DNA of 64,000 nucleotides from Citreicella sp. C3M06 (GCF_018860705.1 NZ_JAHKQA010000075.1:1-64000); one strand, 5' to 3'. Positions 1 through 11,439 are shown, numbered from the stretch's first letter. Notes: generated by a model from the sequence alone, not told the origin. Made by a program: numbers and translations.

Positions 1-3
1 TGT

Positions 4-1339
4 GTGGATGGCTCCCGCATAGCAAGGCTTAAATGAGACTGCGTGTACCTTTTCAGAAGCGGTCTTGTGTCCGGCCTGTTTGCGCGGTCATCACCGCTGG
101 CCTTGATGGGATCCGCAGATCAGGTTCCTATCTGCTTCGCGGGCAATTGCGCCCGGGACTTTCGGCGGAGCGTCCTGATCATTGCGGCTGAATGGTACAC
201 CATCACATCGTCGGTCTTGCTATCTCGTGGGCGCGCGCCGAGCTACGCCGCGTGCGGTTTGTAGGGCTCATCTCTGGTCAGCACGGCCCATATGATCCGC
301 GCAGTCTTGTTTGCCATGGCGACGGTCGCAAGCCGGGCTGGCTTTCTTTGCAACAACTTCGTCAGCCATGGATCGGCGCGGTCTGGATGATCGGCGACCT
401 GCCGCACTCGCGATGTCATTCCGACCACGATGAGCTGGCGCAGGTATCGGTCACCCATCTTGGTGATCTTGCCCAATCGTTCCTTGCCGCCGCTGGAGTG
501 GTTGCGAGGGGTCAGCCCTAACCACGCCGCGAACTCCCGCCCGCTTTTGAACTGGTGACCCGACCCGATCGTAGCGGCTACGGCAGAGGCGGTCACCGGG
601 CCGACACCTGGAATGGTCTGCAGGAGTTGCGCCTGGCGGCTGAGGCGCGCCTGGATGCGCAACATGGTCTCAAACCAGCCGAGGCGATTGTGAAGGTCGA
701 CCAGCTGGCGGCTGAGAACGCGCAGAACGTCTTGTGCAAGTTCGGGAAATTCGGGCTGCTTGCCGTCGATGACCGTCGTTGCGAACGCGATAGCCCGCGC
801 GACGCCCCGGGCGAAGGTGATCCCGAACTCCGCAGCAAGGCTCCGAACCATGTTGATCAACTGAGTCCTCTGGCGCACGATGAAGTCCCGCGCACGATGC
901 AGGGACAGAAGCGCCTGCTGTTCCTCGGACTTGATCTCGACGAAGCGCATCGTGGGCCGTGTCACCGCTTCGCAGATCGCTTCTGCATCGACGGCGTCGG
1001 ACTTGCCGCGCTTCACGTAGGGTTTGACGTACATCGGTGGCATCAGCCGGACGGTATGCCCGAGATTCGAGAGCTCCCGCGCCCAATGGTGGCTCGATGC
1101 GCAGGCTTCGATGCCGACAAGGCAAGGTGGCAGGCGTTGGAAGAACGCCAGAACCTGCGCCCGCCTCAGGGGACGGTTGAATGCCACGTCTCCGGTCCTG
1201 GTTACTCCATGGACTTGAAAGATGTTCTTGGCCAGGTCGAGGCCGACGGTGGTAACTTGCATGGGATGGCTCCTCTCTATCGCAGATTCTGACACCTGCA
1301 GTATGGCGCATTTCAACGCCGGGAGCGGGAGCCATCCAC
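4..1339 (-). mobile_element. IS110-family insertion sequence (IS1111-like)
   Basis: The element carries one DEDD transposase gene (243-1262, minus strand). A 15-bp inverted repeat, GTGGATGGCTCCCGC at 4-18 and its exact complement at 1325-1339, brackets it. Such subterminal inverted repeats are known from the IS1111 subgroup of IS110, whose true ends lie a few bases outside them, so the left tip may be at or just before the window edge. IS110 elements normally make no target duplication, so the exact ends cannot be read from this copy alone. The 240 bases left of the transposase stop hold no other gene I can support. Confidence 0.8.
243..1262 (-). CDS. IS110-family DEDD transposase
   Basis: The predicted protein has 339 residues. 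The start at 1262 is chosen because a GAGAGGAG ribosome-binding site sits just upstream and the family N-terminus (MQVTTVGLDLAK) begins there; the longer reading frame adds 18 unlikely residues. The N-terminal DEDD RuvC-like domain shows D9, E52, D89 and D92, the last two in the typical KSDAVDAEAI context. The C-terminal Transposase_20 helix-hairpin domain shows LLQTIPGVGPVTASA and later an SSGGK motif that fits the conserved serine region. The enzyme moves its element by a site-specific, Holliday-junction-like mechanism guided in this family by an element-encoded RNA. The frame is intact, so the copy may be active. Confidence 0.93.
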   Translation of the reverse strand: MQVTTVGLDLAKNIFQVHGVTRTGDVAFNRPLRRAQVLAFFQRLPPCLVGIEACASSHHWARELSNLGHTVRLMPPMYVKPYVKRGKSDAVDAEAICEAVTRPTMRFVEIKSEEQQALLSLHRARDFIVRQRTQLINMVRSLAAEFGITFARGVARAIAFATTVIDGKQPEFPELAQDVLRVLSRQLVDLHNRLGWFETMLRIQARLSRQAQLLQTIPGVGPVTASAVAATIGSGHQFKSGREFAAWLGLTPRNHSSGGKERLGKITKMGDRYLRQLIVVGMTSRVRQVADHPDRADPWLTKLLQRKPARLATVAMANKTARIIWAVLTRDEPYKPHAA

Positions 1340-1351
1340 CCCATCTGCTTC

Positions 1352-2902
1352 GGGCTTATTCCGTTGAAAAACTCGGCTTGATGATCGCGTTGACCCTCAC
1401 TCAGGATTTGCGGCTCCTGTGCCTATCTTTCCTCAACAGGCGACCTGTGTGATCGGAAGGAGCTTTGCGAGCTTCCGTAGGTTCTGTGCGGTGGCTGCGA
1501 GGTGGAATTCATCTCGTGCGCCGCTCGGTCCTCGCAATCGGAGACGGTTGAGGCCCAGAATGCGCTTCAAATGCGCGAAGAGCATCTCCACCTTCTTCCG
1601 GAGCTTGCAGGAGATCGCGTAGTCGGGCGTCTGAGCAATCGCACGCGCCCGATCCCGGGAGGGCTCGAAGATCGAGCAGAGGATTTTCCGCGAGGGCGCC
1701 CTGGGGCAGCAACGCGCTTTCAGCCCGCAGGCATCGCAATCGGTCTTGCTTGCCCGATAGCGAAGCATGCCATGCTCATCCGGCGTCTTCTGCCGGGGTT
1801 TCGCGAAGGTCCGGCGGCTTTGCTTCAATTCCTTGTCGCCCGGGCAGGTGTAGACATCGCTCTCGACATCATAGTTGAAGTCGGCGCGTTCAAATGTTCC
1901 GTCCCGGCGAGCTGACTTGTCGAACACCGGGATATGGGGTGCGATGCCGCGCTGCTGATCGAGCCAGTCCAGCATGACGCCGGTGCCGTAGGCGGTGTCG
2001 GCGATCAGCCGTTCCGGCGCGATGCAGAATGTATCGTTAACCCGATCGATCATGGTCTGCACTGATCCGACCTCGGCCTGACGGATCGACCGAGTGGCTT
2101 GCACATCGAGGATCACGCCGTTGTCGGTGTCGATCAGGTAGTTGGTGGAATAGGCAAAGTAGGCCGGACCTCCCCGAGCCCCGGTCCATTGCGAGGCCGG
2201 ATCGGAATGCGAGGTGAACTTCGGCTCGACCGGGCTCGCCGCGCCGAATGCGGCATCGTCGAGCGTTTCCAGGTATTCCATGACGGCCCGAGGCGCGTCT
2301 CCGGGATCGATGCTGGCGGGGTGCCAGTCCGACTTCGGCGTGGAGTTCTGCCTGTTCGCGTCAGCCTGGATGATACTGGCATCCGCGGCGAGGCGCTGGC
2401 CGCTGGCCAGGCCCTCCGCGATGCACCGGGCCACCACGGTCTCGAAGAGATGGCGCAACAGGTCGCTGTCGCGGAAGCGGCCGTGACGGTTCTTGGAGAA
2501 CGTCGAATGATCCGGCACCGGCACGGTCAGATCAAGGCGGCAGAACCAGCGGTAGGCGAGGTTGAGATGGACCTCCTCGCAGAGCCGGCGCTCGGACCGG
2601 ATGCCCATGATGTAACCGACCAGAAGCATGCGGATTATCAGGTCCGGCTCGACCGACGGCCGTCCGGTAGAGCTATAGAATGGCGCCAGATGCTGACGGA
2701 TGCTGGCCAGGTCGACGAACTGGTCAACCGATCGGAGCATGTGGTCGGGCGGAACGTGCGCTTCAATCGAGAACTCGTAGAACAGAGCGCCTTGCGCTTC
2801 CTGCCGGGACCCCATCATCGCCGTTCACCTCAAGCTGCCGCAGCCAAATTGAATCAGCGGCCAGCCCTTCAGGCAAGCCGAGTTTTTCAACGGAATAGGC
2901 CC
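1352..2902 (-). mobile_element. IS1182-type insertion sequence (IS5/IS1182 group)
   Basis: Terminal inverted repeats are visible: 24 bases at 1357-1380 are an exact reverse complement of 2874-2897 (core TATTCCGTTGAAAAACTCGG), and the match continues outward to 1352 and 2902 with one mismatch. The single transposase gene at 1433-2818 fills the interior. The bases just outside the two ends do not form an obvious target-site duplication. The left end lies only about 12 bp from the IS110 right repeat, so the original left flank may have been replaced by the neighbouring element. Confidence 0.85.
1433..2818 (-). CDS. IS1182-family DDE transposase
   Basis: The predicted protein has 461 residues, a usual size for IS1182-type transposases. 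The N-terminal DUF772-type domain is visible (FVDLASIRQHLAPFYSS ... PSVEPDLIIRMLLVGYI). DDE candidates are the aspartate in RLAADASIIQADA, the aspartate in RLIADTAYGTG and the glutamate in KLRKKVEMLFAHLKR. A Cys-rich patch (DCDACGLKARCCPR) before the last motif is typical of this group. The start is in the MMGSRQEAQGALFYEF context expected for the family. The frame is complete and sits inside matching terminal inverted repeats. It is read in the same direction as the neighbouring IS110 transposase. Confidence 0.93.
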   Translation of the reverse strand: MMGSRQEAQGALFYEFSIEAHVPPDHMLRSVDQFVDLASIRQHLAPFYSSTGRPSVEPDLIIRMLLVGYIMGIRSERRLCEEVHLNLAYRWFCRLDLTVPVPDHSTFSKNRHGRFRDSDLLRHLFETVVARCIAEGLASGQRLAADASIIQADANRQNSTPKSDWHPASIDPGDAPRAVMEYLETLDDAAFGAASPVEPKFTSHSDPASQWTGARGGPAYFAYSTNYLIDTDNGVILDVQATRSIRQAEVGSVQTMIDRVNDTFCIAPERLIADTAYGTGVMLDWLDQQRGIAPHIPVFDKSARRDGTFERADFNYDVESDVYTCPGDKELKQSRRTFAKPRQKTPDEHGMLRYRASKTDCDACGLKARCCPRAPSRKILCSIFEPSRDRARAIAQTPDYAISCKLRKKVEMLFAHLKRILGLNRLRLRGPSGARDEFHLAATAQNLRKLAKLLPITQVAC

Positions 2903-2946
2903 AAATGTAACCGATGCTGCGCAAAGCATGAATGTCCGCTCGGCAA

Positions 2947-3444
2947 TCAACAATCAAACTTGCACTCACTCGCGACCGTTCTGGTTCTATTTTTTTTGTC
3001 GGATGTTTCCGACTTCAGCGAGCCGCCGCCAAGCGCGCGGCTGAGCGTGTTTGCCAGTGCAATGAACCGTTTGCTTTCTTCTGTGCCAAGGATGCTTTCG
3101 ATCGTCTTGTCGCCTTTTTGCCAGATGTCATCGACCCCCGCCAAGATCTTCTGCCCTTTATCTGTGATGCTAACCACATCGGCGCGGCGATCTGTCGGGT
3201 TGGTCGCGCGTTGGACGAAACCAAGTGCTTCAAGTCTGTAAGTCATCGAGCTCATGATGCCGGGTGAGACGCTGAAATGCGTTGCGAGGTGCTGCTGAGA
3301 GGACGGACCGATTTGCAGTAACGCCTCCAACACAAGCGCCTGACGATGCCGTATCTTGGACGTCCCTAGCAGGTTCTCCAGTTGCTTCTCTAAGATTGTA
3401 GCCGAGTGTAGGAAGGTGTGTATCTGTGCGCGCTGACGGTTCAT
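2947..3444 (-). CDS. MarR-family transcriptional regulator
   Basis: The 165-residue protein has the MarR winged-helix layout: an N-terminal helix (TFLHSATILEKQLENLLG), a helix-turn-helix (SSQQHLATHFSVSPGIMSSMTYRLEALGFV) and the wing signature RATNPTDRRADVVSITDKGQ near residues 80-99, followed by C-terminal dimer helices. MarR proteins are dimeric repressors that usually respond to small aromatic or phenolic ligands; no ligand can be inferred here. It is divergent from the secreted protein at 3588, so it probably controls that gene and itself. Its stop codon lies 44 bp from the IS1182 end, so insertion narrowly missed it. Local GC is lower than in the rest of the window, which hints at transfer. 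Confidence 0.85.
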   Translation of the reverse strand: MNRQRAQIHTFLHSATILEKQLENLLGTSKIRHRQALVLEALLQIGPSSQQHLATHFSVSPGIMSSMTYRLEALGFVQRATNPTDRRADVVSITDKGQKILAGVDDIWQKGDKTIESILGTEESKRFIALANTLSRALGGGSLKSETSDKKNRTRTVASECKFDC

Positions 3445-3587
3445 GCGCGCAGTTTAAGAGAAGTTTTGCGCCTCTTGAAGAGCCGCAGTGGTCCAAGCGG
3501 AATAGTTCTGATCAGGACAGTTTAATTGATAATAATTCGCGAAATCACTATTCAGACGTGATGTCATCAGCTTTAAAAGGAAACACG

Positions 3588-4130
3588 ATGCGACTTTTGA
3601 TCATTTCGACCGCGTTGCTTGGAGCGGCTGGCATTGCCTACGCCGACGCGCCACAGGTTCCATCGGAAGCGCCCTATATCGTCTTAAGCGACAACCACGA
3701 CGAACCAAACGGATTTGGGTTCTGCATCGACACATACGGGGCAGGGCAGTCCGATCTGTTACAGACGCATACATGCAAGCCGCCCAGCGACGGCGAGCCG
3801 CGCAACTATGAAGGGCATGACACCCGGTTTGAGTACAATCCAGACACTATGCAAGTCGAATCCTACCCGTTTGAAGGCTTCTGCATGCAGGCCTTGATCG
3901 CGACTGGAAAGTCAGAGTTCGCGTTGCTGGAGTGCAGCGACCATCCGCGCCAAAAGTTCGTTTACAACGACGCGGATCAGACTCTGCGACTGAATGAGGA
4001 CCAAGCCAGTTGTGTGACGGTCGCAGCGGAAACTGTTCCAGCGGGCCCATGGGTAAAGCGGCCTCTTGCATTGGTAACGTGCGACGAGGCCGACGCCTCG
4101 CTGAAGCAGTGGAGCGTTGTCGCCGAATGA
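3588..4130 (+). CDS. Secreted beta-trefoil (ricin-B-like) hypothetical protein
   Basis: The predicted precursor has 180 residues. The start at 3588 follows an AAAGGAAA ribosome-binding site and begins a clear Sec signal peptide (MRLLIISTALLGAAGIAYADA). The mature part has three similar blocks, each with a cysteine-containing core (GFCIDTYG..., GFCMQALIA..., SCVTVAAE...), followed by a LxxCxxxxxQxF/W-like strand (ALLECSDHPRQKFVY, ALVTCDEADASLKQWSV). This pattern fits a ricin-B lectin beta-trefoil, though the lectin call is inference. It is divergent from a MarR gene and followed by a small terminator at 4158. The lower GC and the neighbouring insertion sequences suggest an accessory gene. Confidence 0.72.
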   Translation: MRLLIISTALLGAAGIAYADAPQVPSEAPYIVLSDNHDEPNGFGFCIDTYGAGQSDLLQTHTCKPPSDGEPRNYEGHDTRFEYNPDTMQVESYPFEGFCMQALIATGKSEFALLECSDHPRQKFVYNDADQTLRLNEDQASCVTVAAETVPAGPWVKRPLALVTCDEADASLKQWSVVAE

Positions 4131-4157
4131 TTTTCGGTTGGTCGGGCGAGACTTCAA

Positions 4158-4180
4158 CTTCTTGATACAAGAAGGTTTTA
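4158..4180 (+). terminator. Terminator after the beta-trefoil gene
   Basis: A 7-bp stem CTTCTTG / CAAGAAG with a 3-base loop (ATA) is followed by GGTTTTA, starting 28 bp after the stop codon of the secreted protein gene. The T run is short, so efficiency is uncertain. Confidence 0.5.
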
Positions 4181-4231
4181 ACCGTCTGACCCCAATCTCT
4201 ATTCTGGTCATTGCAAGCATCTTTCGAATGA

Positions 4232-4269
4232 CCGCTCTTCCGCTCTTCCGCTCTTCCGCTCTTCCGCTC
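4232..4269. repeat. 8-bp tandem repeat (CCGCTCTT)n
   Basis: About 4.75 head-to-tail copies of CCGCTCTT lie just past the 3' end of the MFS gene. The array is perfect, so it is a candidate variable-number locus. It is outside any reading frame. Confidence 0.85.
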
Positions 4270-4282
4270 AGGCGACGAAATT

Positions 4283-5539
4283 TCACCCCCGCTCCTCTCC
4301 CCCCTCAGCCTGTTCTGCCGACCACTCGCCAGCTGCCACCGCCGCGACCGGGGAGGCGGAGGGAAGCACGCCGAGGTAGCTCTCGGTGTCGGCGACGGCC
4401 ACGGCCTCGCGGCGAGTCATGCGCCAGAGCGCGTAAAGCGCGATCAGCACATAGGTCGGTCCGAGCGACAGCCAGAAGGCATAGGGCCCCAGAATCTGCA
4501 TCGTCCAGCCGGTGAGGAACGGGCCTCCGATGGCGCCGACGCCGAACGTGAAGATAAGGCCACCGGATGCTGCCGGCATCTCCTCGACCGAGAGGTGATC
4601 GTTGGTGTATGCGAGGAACAGCGCGTATAGCGGCGTTGTCACTCCGCCTGACACGAAGGCGGCGGCGTAAAGCAGGACAGTGTTTCCGGCCCCGATCCAG
4701 CCGATGGCGCAAGCCGCCGCGCCGATCAGCGAACAGCCGGTGATCAGAAGCCGCCGGTCCATGCGGTCGGACAGCCAGCCGATGGGGTATTGCAGCACCA
4801 GCGCGCCGGCGAACATCAGTGCGACGAACAGCGCCACCGCATTGGCATCAAGCCCTGCCTGCGTGCCAAAGACCGCCCCCATGCCAAGCAGCGTCGAATA
4901 GCTCGCGCCCAGAATGAAGATGCCGACCGTGCTCAGCGGCGCCAGCGAGAACAGCCGGGGCAGGGACATCGGCCGGGTCAGCGCGGCGGCGGGCGCCGGA
5001 CTGACCGACAACAGGATCGGTGCGAAGCTGACCGAGACCAGGATCGATGCGCCGATGAACAGCACCGAGGTCGCCGCGTCCCCGAGCGTCATAAGCCCCT
5101 GCGCGCCGATCAGCCCCAGCGTCTGCGCGATCATGTAGGCCGACAGCACCTTGCCCCGGGTCTCGTTGGTCGAGGAATCGTTGAGCCAGCTTTCCGCCGT
5201 CACGTAGATGCCGGACATCGAGAAGCCGACGAGCAGGCGCAGCAGCGTCCAGGCCCAGGGTTCGGTGATGAGCGGGAAGGCGATGACCGCCGCCGACAGG
5301 AAGCTTCCAAGGGCGGCGAAGACGCGCACATGCCCGACCCGGCGGATCATGCGAGGCGTCAGCTGTGCCGCCGCCAGGAAGCCGACGAAATAGCCCGAGG
5401 TAATGAAGGCAAGGCTCGAGGCGCTGAAGCCCTCGATATCGCCGCGCAGGCCGATCAGGGTGAACTGCATGCCGTTGCCCAGCATAATGAAGACAATGCC
5501 GATGAGCAGCGCCCAGACGGAAGACAGAACCTGAATCAT
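4283..5539 (-). CDS. MFS transporter, YcaD-like
   Basis: The predicted inner-membrane protein has 418 residues and about 12 hydrophobic segments. The start at 5539 (MIQVLSSVWALLIG) is chosen because AAGGA precedes it and it opens directly into TM1; the reading frame extends 68 residues further but that part is not MFS-like. The motif FSMSGIYVTAESWLNDSSTNETRGKVLS in helices 4-5 is typical of the YcaD/YfkF branch of the major facilitator superfamily, and GWLSDRMDRRLL is the loop 8-9 repeat of MFS motif A. Substrate is not predictable. It is divergent from the GSCFA gene, with about 200 bp between the starts. Confidence 0.85.
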   Translation of the reverse strand: MIQVLSSVWALLIGIVFIMLGNGMQFTLIGLRGDIEGFSASSLAFITSGYFVGFLAAAQLTPRMIRRVGHVRVFAALGSFLSAAVIAFPLITEPWAWTLLRLLVGFSMSGIYVTAESWLNDSSTNETRGKVLSAYMIAQTLGLIGAQGLMTLGDAATSVLFIGASILVSVSFAPILLSVSPAPAAALTRPMSLPRLFSLAPLSTVGIFILGASYSTLLGMGAVFGTQAGLDANAVALFVALMFAGALVLQYPIGWLSDRMDRRLLITGCSLIGAAACAIGWIGAGNTVLLYAAAFVSGGVTTPLYALFLAYTNDHLSVEEMPAASGGLIFTFGVGAIGGPFLTGWTMQILGPYAFWLSLGPTYVLIALYALWRMTRREAVAVADTESYLGVLPSASPVAAVAAGEWSAEQAEGGEERG

Positions 5540-5741
5540 GACGCGCGTCCTTGTGCTGGCGGGCTTTGCAGGCCGTCGCATGTCAGGCGCGCGCTGTCCT
5601 CTCTGAAGCGACGTGATCCCATGCATTTGCGACATGGCGAAAAGAATTGCCCGCGAGGGTGGCAGGGGCGCTTGGGCCTTGGGCAGAGCTTGAGTTGACC
5701 GCACCCGCCCGCCCGCTAAGATCGCGCCAAGGAGCCATGCC

Positions 5742-6800
5742 ATGTCCCATCCCTACCGCAGCCAGCCGCCGCGCGCGTTCTGGAAAAAGACCGTGCCGGG
5801 CCGCCACCCGATGGATGTCGGTGACTGGTACCAGCCGCGCATCACCTTCGAGGGGCGCGCCATCGCCACCGCCGGAAGCTGTTTCGCGCAGCATATCGGG
5901 CGGGCGCTGCGCGGCGCGGGTTTTGACTATATCGATGCCGAACCGGCGCCGCAGGGTCTGCCGCCCGAGGCGCATGTGGATTTCGGCTACGGCATGTATT
6001 CGGCGCGCTATGGCAACGTTTATACCTCGCGCCAGCTGTTGCAGCTTTTGCGCCGGGCGCAGGGGCGCTTTGCCCCGCGCGAGGCGGCGTGGGAGCACAA
6101 GGGCGGCGTCGTCGATCCGCTGCGCCCAACCATCGAGCCTGAACCCTTCGGTTCGGTTGGCGAGCTGGAGATGCTGCGGCGCGACCACCTTGCGCGCGTG
6201 CTCGACATGTTCACCCGCGCCGAGGTGTTTGTCTTTACGCTTGGCCTGACCGAGGCGTGGCTGAGCGCCGAAGATGGCACCGCCTTTCCGCTGTGTCCGG
6301 GCACGGCGGGCGGTCGCTTTGATCCGGCGCGGCACCAGTTTCGCAACCTCTCCGCCGCCGAGGTGCGCGCCGATATGGAAAGCTTTGTGGCCGAGCTGCG
6401 CGCGCTGAACCCCAAGGTCGAGATTTTCCTGACCGTCAGCCCGGTGCCGTTGATGGCCACGGCAACGCAGGCGCAGGTCGCCGTGGCGTCGAGCTATTCG
6501 AAATCGGTGCTGCGCGCCGTCGCCGGAGAGCTTTGCGATGCCCATGCGTTCATCGACTATTTCCCGTCATACGAGATCATCACCCAGCCCTTCATGCAGG
6601 GCTTTTTCTACGAGGCTGACAAGCGCGAGGTTTCGCCCCATGGCGTGGCGCATGTGATGAAGACCTTCTTTGCCGCGCAGGGCGGGCAGGGGCGCGAGCT
6701 GCCTCAGCAGCCCGTCCCCGAGCTGTCCGAGGCCGAGCGCGCCGAGCGGGTGAAATGCGACGAGGAATTGCTCGCCGTCTTTGGTGAGGCCGCACCATGA
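5742..6800 (+). CDS. GSCFA-domain protein
   Basis: The 352-residue protein carries the family signature GSCFA at residues 45-49 (IATAGSCFAQHIGRAL). The domain resembles SGNH/GDSL hydrolases, with the serine of GSCFA in the place of the nucleophile; later blocks include FTLGLTEAW and SPVPLMAT. A C-terminal acidic helix (ELSEAERAERVKCDEELLAVFG) follows. No signal peptide is present, so it is probably cytoplasmic. AAGGAG lies ahead of the start at 5742. The last 4 bp overlap the next gene in an ATGA junction, so the two are translationally coupled. GSCFA genes are often found near surface polysaccharide genes in Rhodobacteraceae, but none are in this window. Confidence 0.88.
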   Translation: MSHPYRSQPPRAFWKKTVPGRHPMDVGDWYQPRITFEGRAIATAGSCFAQHIGRALRGAGFDYIDAEPAPQGLPPEAHVDFGYGMYSARYGNVYTSRQLLQLLRRAQGRFAPREAAWEHKGGVVDPLRPTIEPEPFGSVGELEMLRRDHLARVLDMFTRAEVFVFTLGLTEAWLSAEDGTAFPLCPGTAGGRFDPARHQFRNLSAAEVRADMESFVAELRALNPKVEIFLTVSPVPLMATATQAQVAVASSYSKSVLRAVAGELCDAHAFIDYFPSYEIITQPFMQGFFYEADKREVSPHGVAHVMKTFFAAQGGQGRELPQQPVPELSEAERAERVKCDEELLAVFGEAAP

Positions 6801-7507
6801 AGATCCTCGTGACCGGAGACAGCCACACCGGCGCCTTGGCGCAGGGGCTTGCGCTGCTGCGCCCGAACTTGCCGACGGGCATCGACATTCTGGTCAAGCC
6901 GCTTGGCGGCGGACACATCCTGCCAACGCCGTTCTTTCGCGATGCGGGCAGCCATGCCGTGATCACCGACCCCGATTACCGGCGCAATTTCCACCGCTTG
7001 CCGCCGCAAGCCTTTCAGGCGGATGTGATCGCGCTGTCGGCGCCGCTCTGGCCGATGCGGGTGATGCACAAGATGGTCTGGTCGCGCCAGTCCATCGACA
7101 TGGCGGTTCCCGGCGGGCAGCCGGTGTCGCGTGCGTTGTTCCGGCGTGTGGTGCTGGAAGATCAGCGGTATGTACTGGCGCTGTGCGAATTGCTGAAGCG
7201 GATCGGCATGCCGGTTGTGGCGCTTTCGCCGCCGGTGATGTTTCGCGATCATGCCACGCTGCGCCACGTGGACCCGGTGTTGGTGCGGCGGATGTTTGAC
7301 CTCTATCGCCAGATCATGCTGGCGGAACTGGTAGAGAGGGGCGTTGCGGTGGTGGATGTGCCGCCGCATTGCCTCGACAGCGAAGGCTACATGCGCCCCG
7401 AATTCCGCCACGAGACCCCCGAAGACGAACACCACGCCAACGCCGCCTTTGGCGCGCTGATGATCGAGGCGCTGGCGCAATCACTGCAAGCGCCCGCCAA
7501 CGCCTGA
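6797..7507 (+). CDS. SGNH-like hydrolase-fold protein
   Basis: The 236-residue protein starts with MKILVTGDSHTGALAQGL; the GDSH at residues 7-10 matches block I of SGNH hydrolases. A C-terminal DEHHANAAFGALM stretch matches block V, which supplies the histidine. The middle block VIALSAPLWP fits the oxyanion-strand region less clearly. No signal peptide is visible. The start overlaps the stop of the GSCFA gene (ATGA), so the proteins are probably made together and may act on the same substrate, such as an acyl or glycan ester. It ends at a strong hairpin shared with the convergent aconitase gene. Confidence 0.7.
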   Translation: MKILVTGDSHTGALAQGLALLRPNLPTGIDILVKPLGGGHILPTPFFRDAGSHAVITDPDYRRNFHRLPPQAFQADVIALSAPLWPMRVMHKMVWSRQSIDMAVPGGQPVSRALFRRVVLEDQRYVLALCELLKRIGMPVVALSPPVMFRDHATLRHVDPVLVRRMFDLYRQIMLAELVERGVAVVDVPPHCLDSEGYMRPEFRHETPEDEHHANAAFGALMIEALAQSLQAPANA

Positions 7508-7514
7508 CAGCAAA

Positions 7515-7540
7515 CGGCCCGCCGAATTCCCGGCGGGCCG
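7515..7540. terminator. Bidirectional terminator hairpin
   Basis: A perfect 10-bp GC stem, CGGCCCGCCG / CGGCGGGCCG with a 6-base loop, lies between the convergent SGNH and aconitase genes. There is no long T run on either side. Confidence 0.65.
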
Positions 7541-7565
7541 CTGCGTATTTCAGAACTGGGCCAGC

Positions 7566-10337
<2,772 letters not shown>

Positions 10338-10575
10338 GATGTGCTCCCTTGCGTATGGCTGGAGAAGAAATGTCTTTCACAGGTAGTATCTGTTGCGGTG
10401 CGCCGCGCTTTCAAGGGCCTTGGCCCAGCTTTGTGTACCATAGTATGCCGGATGTCGGCGCGACCTGCGTGCAACGATACGATACTCCTGTAGGATCTCT
10501 CGCAAAACCTTGATTGGTTTTTCAACGCCCTGTTCGGTAGGTCGGAACAGGGACGACAAGGACATCTTGCGGGAC

Positions 10576-11439
10576 ATGTATCGATTTACCTTAGCTTCTG
10601 CGCTGCTGATGCTGATGGCGACCTCTGGGGCCATGGCGCAGGCAGCGGGGCCGGACGGCGGAGCGCTTGGCGCTTCTGGCGCAGAGGCCGCGCGCGCGCC
10701 CGCCACTGCGGTCAACTCTGTCACGCAGGGCGCTCAGGTGCCAGAGGCATCCGCGCGCAGCGGCCTTGTGCAGGACGGGACGGATGTTCAGGTTTCGAGC
10801 CAAGGCACCGACATGCCGGTCGTGGTCGAGCTTTTCACCTCGCAGGGATGTATCTCGTGCCCCGCCGCCGATGCGGTGCTCTCCGAGCTTGGGCAGCGCG
10901 ACGATGTCATCGCGCTGGCGCTGCATGTGGATTACTGGGATTACATCGGCTGGCGTGACAGCTTTGGCGATCCCGCCTTTACCGCCCGCCAGAAAGGCTA
11001 TGCCCGCAGCGCCGGGCGGCGGTCGATCTACACGCCGCAGATGATCGTCGGGGGCAGTTTCGACGTGGTTGGCTCGCGCCCGATGAAGGTGATGGAGGCG
11101 GTGCAGAAGGCATCGACCATCGCACCACGGGCCAAGCTGACCGTCACCCGCGACGGTGACGTGCTGAAGATCCACGCCAGCCCGCTTGGTCCGATGCCCG
11201 ATACGCTGGTGCATCTCGTGCGCTATACGCCGAAGGTGACGGTCGACATCACCGCAGGCGAAAACGAGGGCCGGACGGTCACCTATACCCACATTGCCCA
11301 TGGCTGGCAGGTGCTGGGGATGTGGAACGGCGATGCGCCGCTGGAGCTTCAGACCGAAGTGACGGGCGACGATCCGATCGTGGTGATGCTTCAGGAAAAC
11401 GCTTACGGCCCGATATTGGCGGCGTCGCGCCTGCGCTGA
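10576..11439 (+). CDS. DUF1223 family thioredoxin-fold protein
   Basis: The predicted precursor has 287 residues. The start at 10576 (MYRFTLASALLMLMATSGAMAQA) gives a clear Sec signal peptide, so the protein is periplasmic or secreted. A low-complexity Ala-rich linker (residues about 25-75) precedes the DUF1223 domain, which opens with VVVELFTSQGCISCPAAD; C92 and C95 form a CxxC pair in the thioredoxin position. LHVDYWDYIGWRDSFGDPAFTARQKGYA and IYTPQMIVGG are further family blocks. A redox role is suggested by the fold, but no substrate is known. It is convergent with the acyltransferase gene and overlaps its 3' end by 37 bp. Confidence 0.85.
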   Translation: MYRFTLASALLMLMATSGAMAQAAGPDGGALGASGAEAARAPATAVNSVTQGAQVPEASARSGLVQDGTDVQVSSQGTDMPVVVELFTSQGCISCPAADAVLSELGQRDDVIALALHVDYWDYIGWRDSFGDPAFTARQKGYARSAGRRSIYTPQMIVGGSFDVVGSRPMKVMEAVQKASTIAPRAKLTVTRDGDVLKIHASPLGPMPDTLVHLVRYTPKVTVDITAGENEGRTVTYTHIAHGWQVLGMWNGDAPLELQTEVTGDDPIVVMLQENAYGPILAASRLR

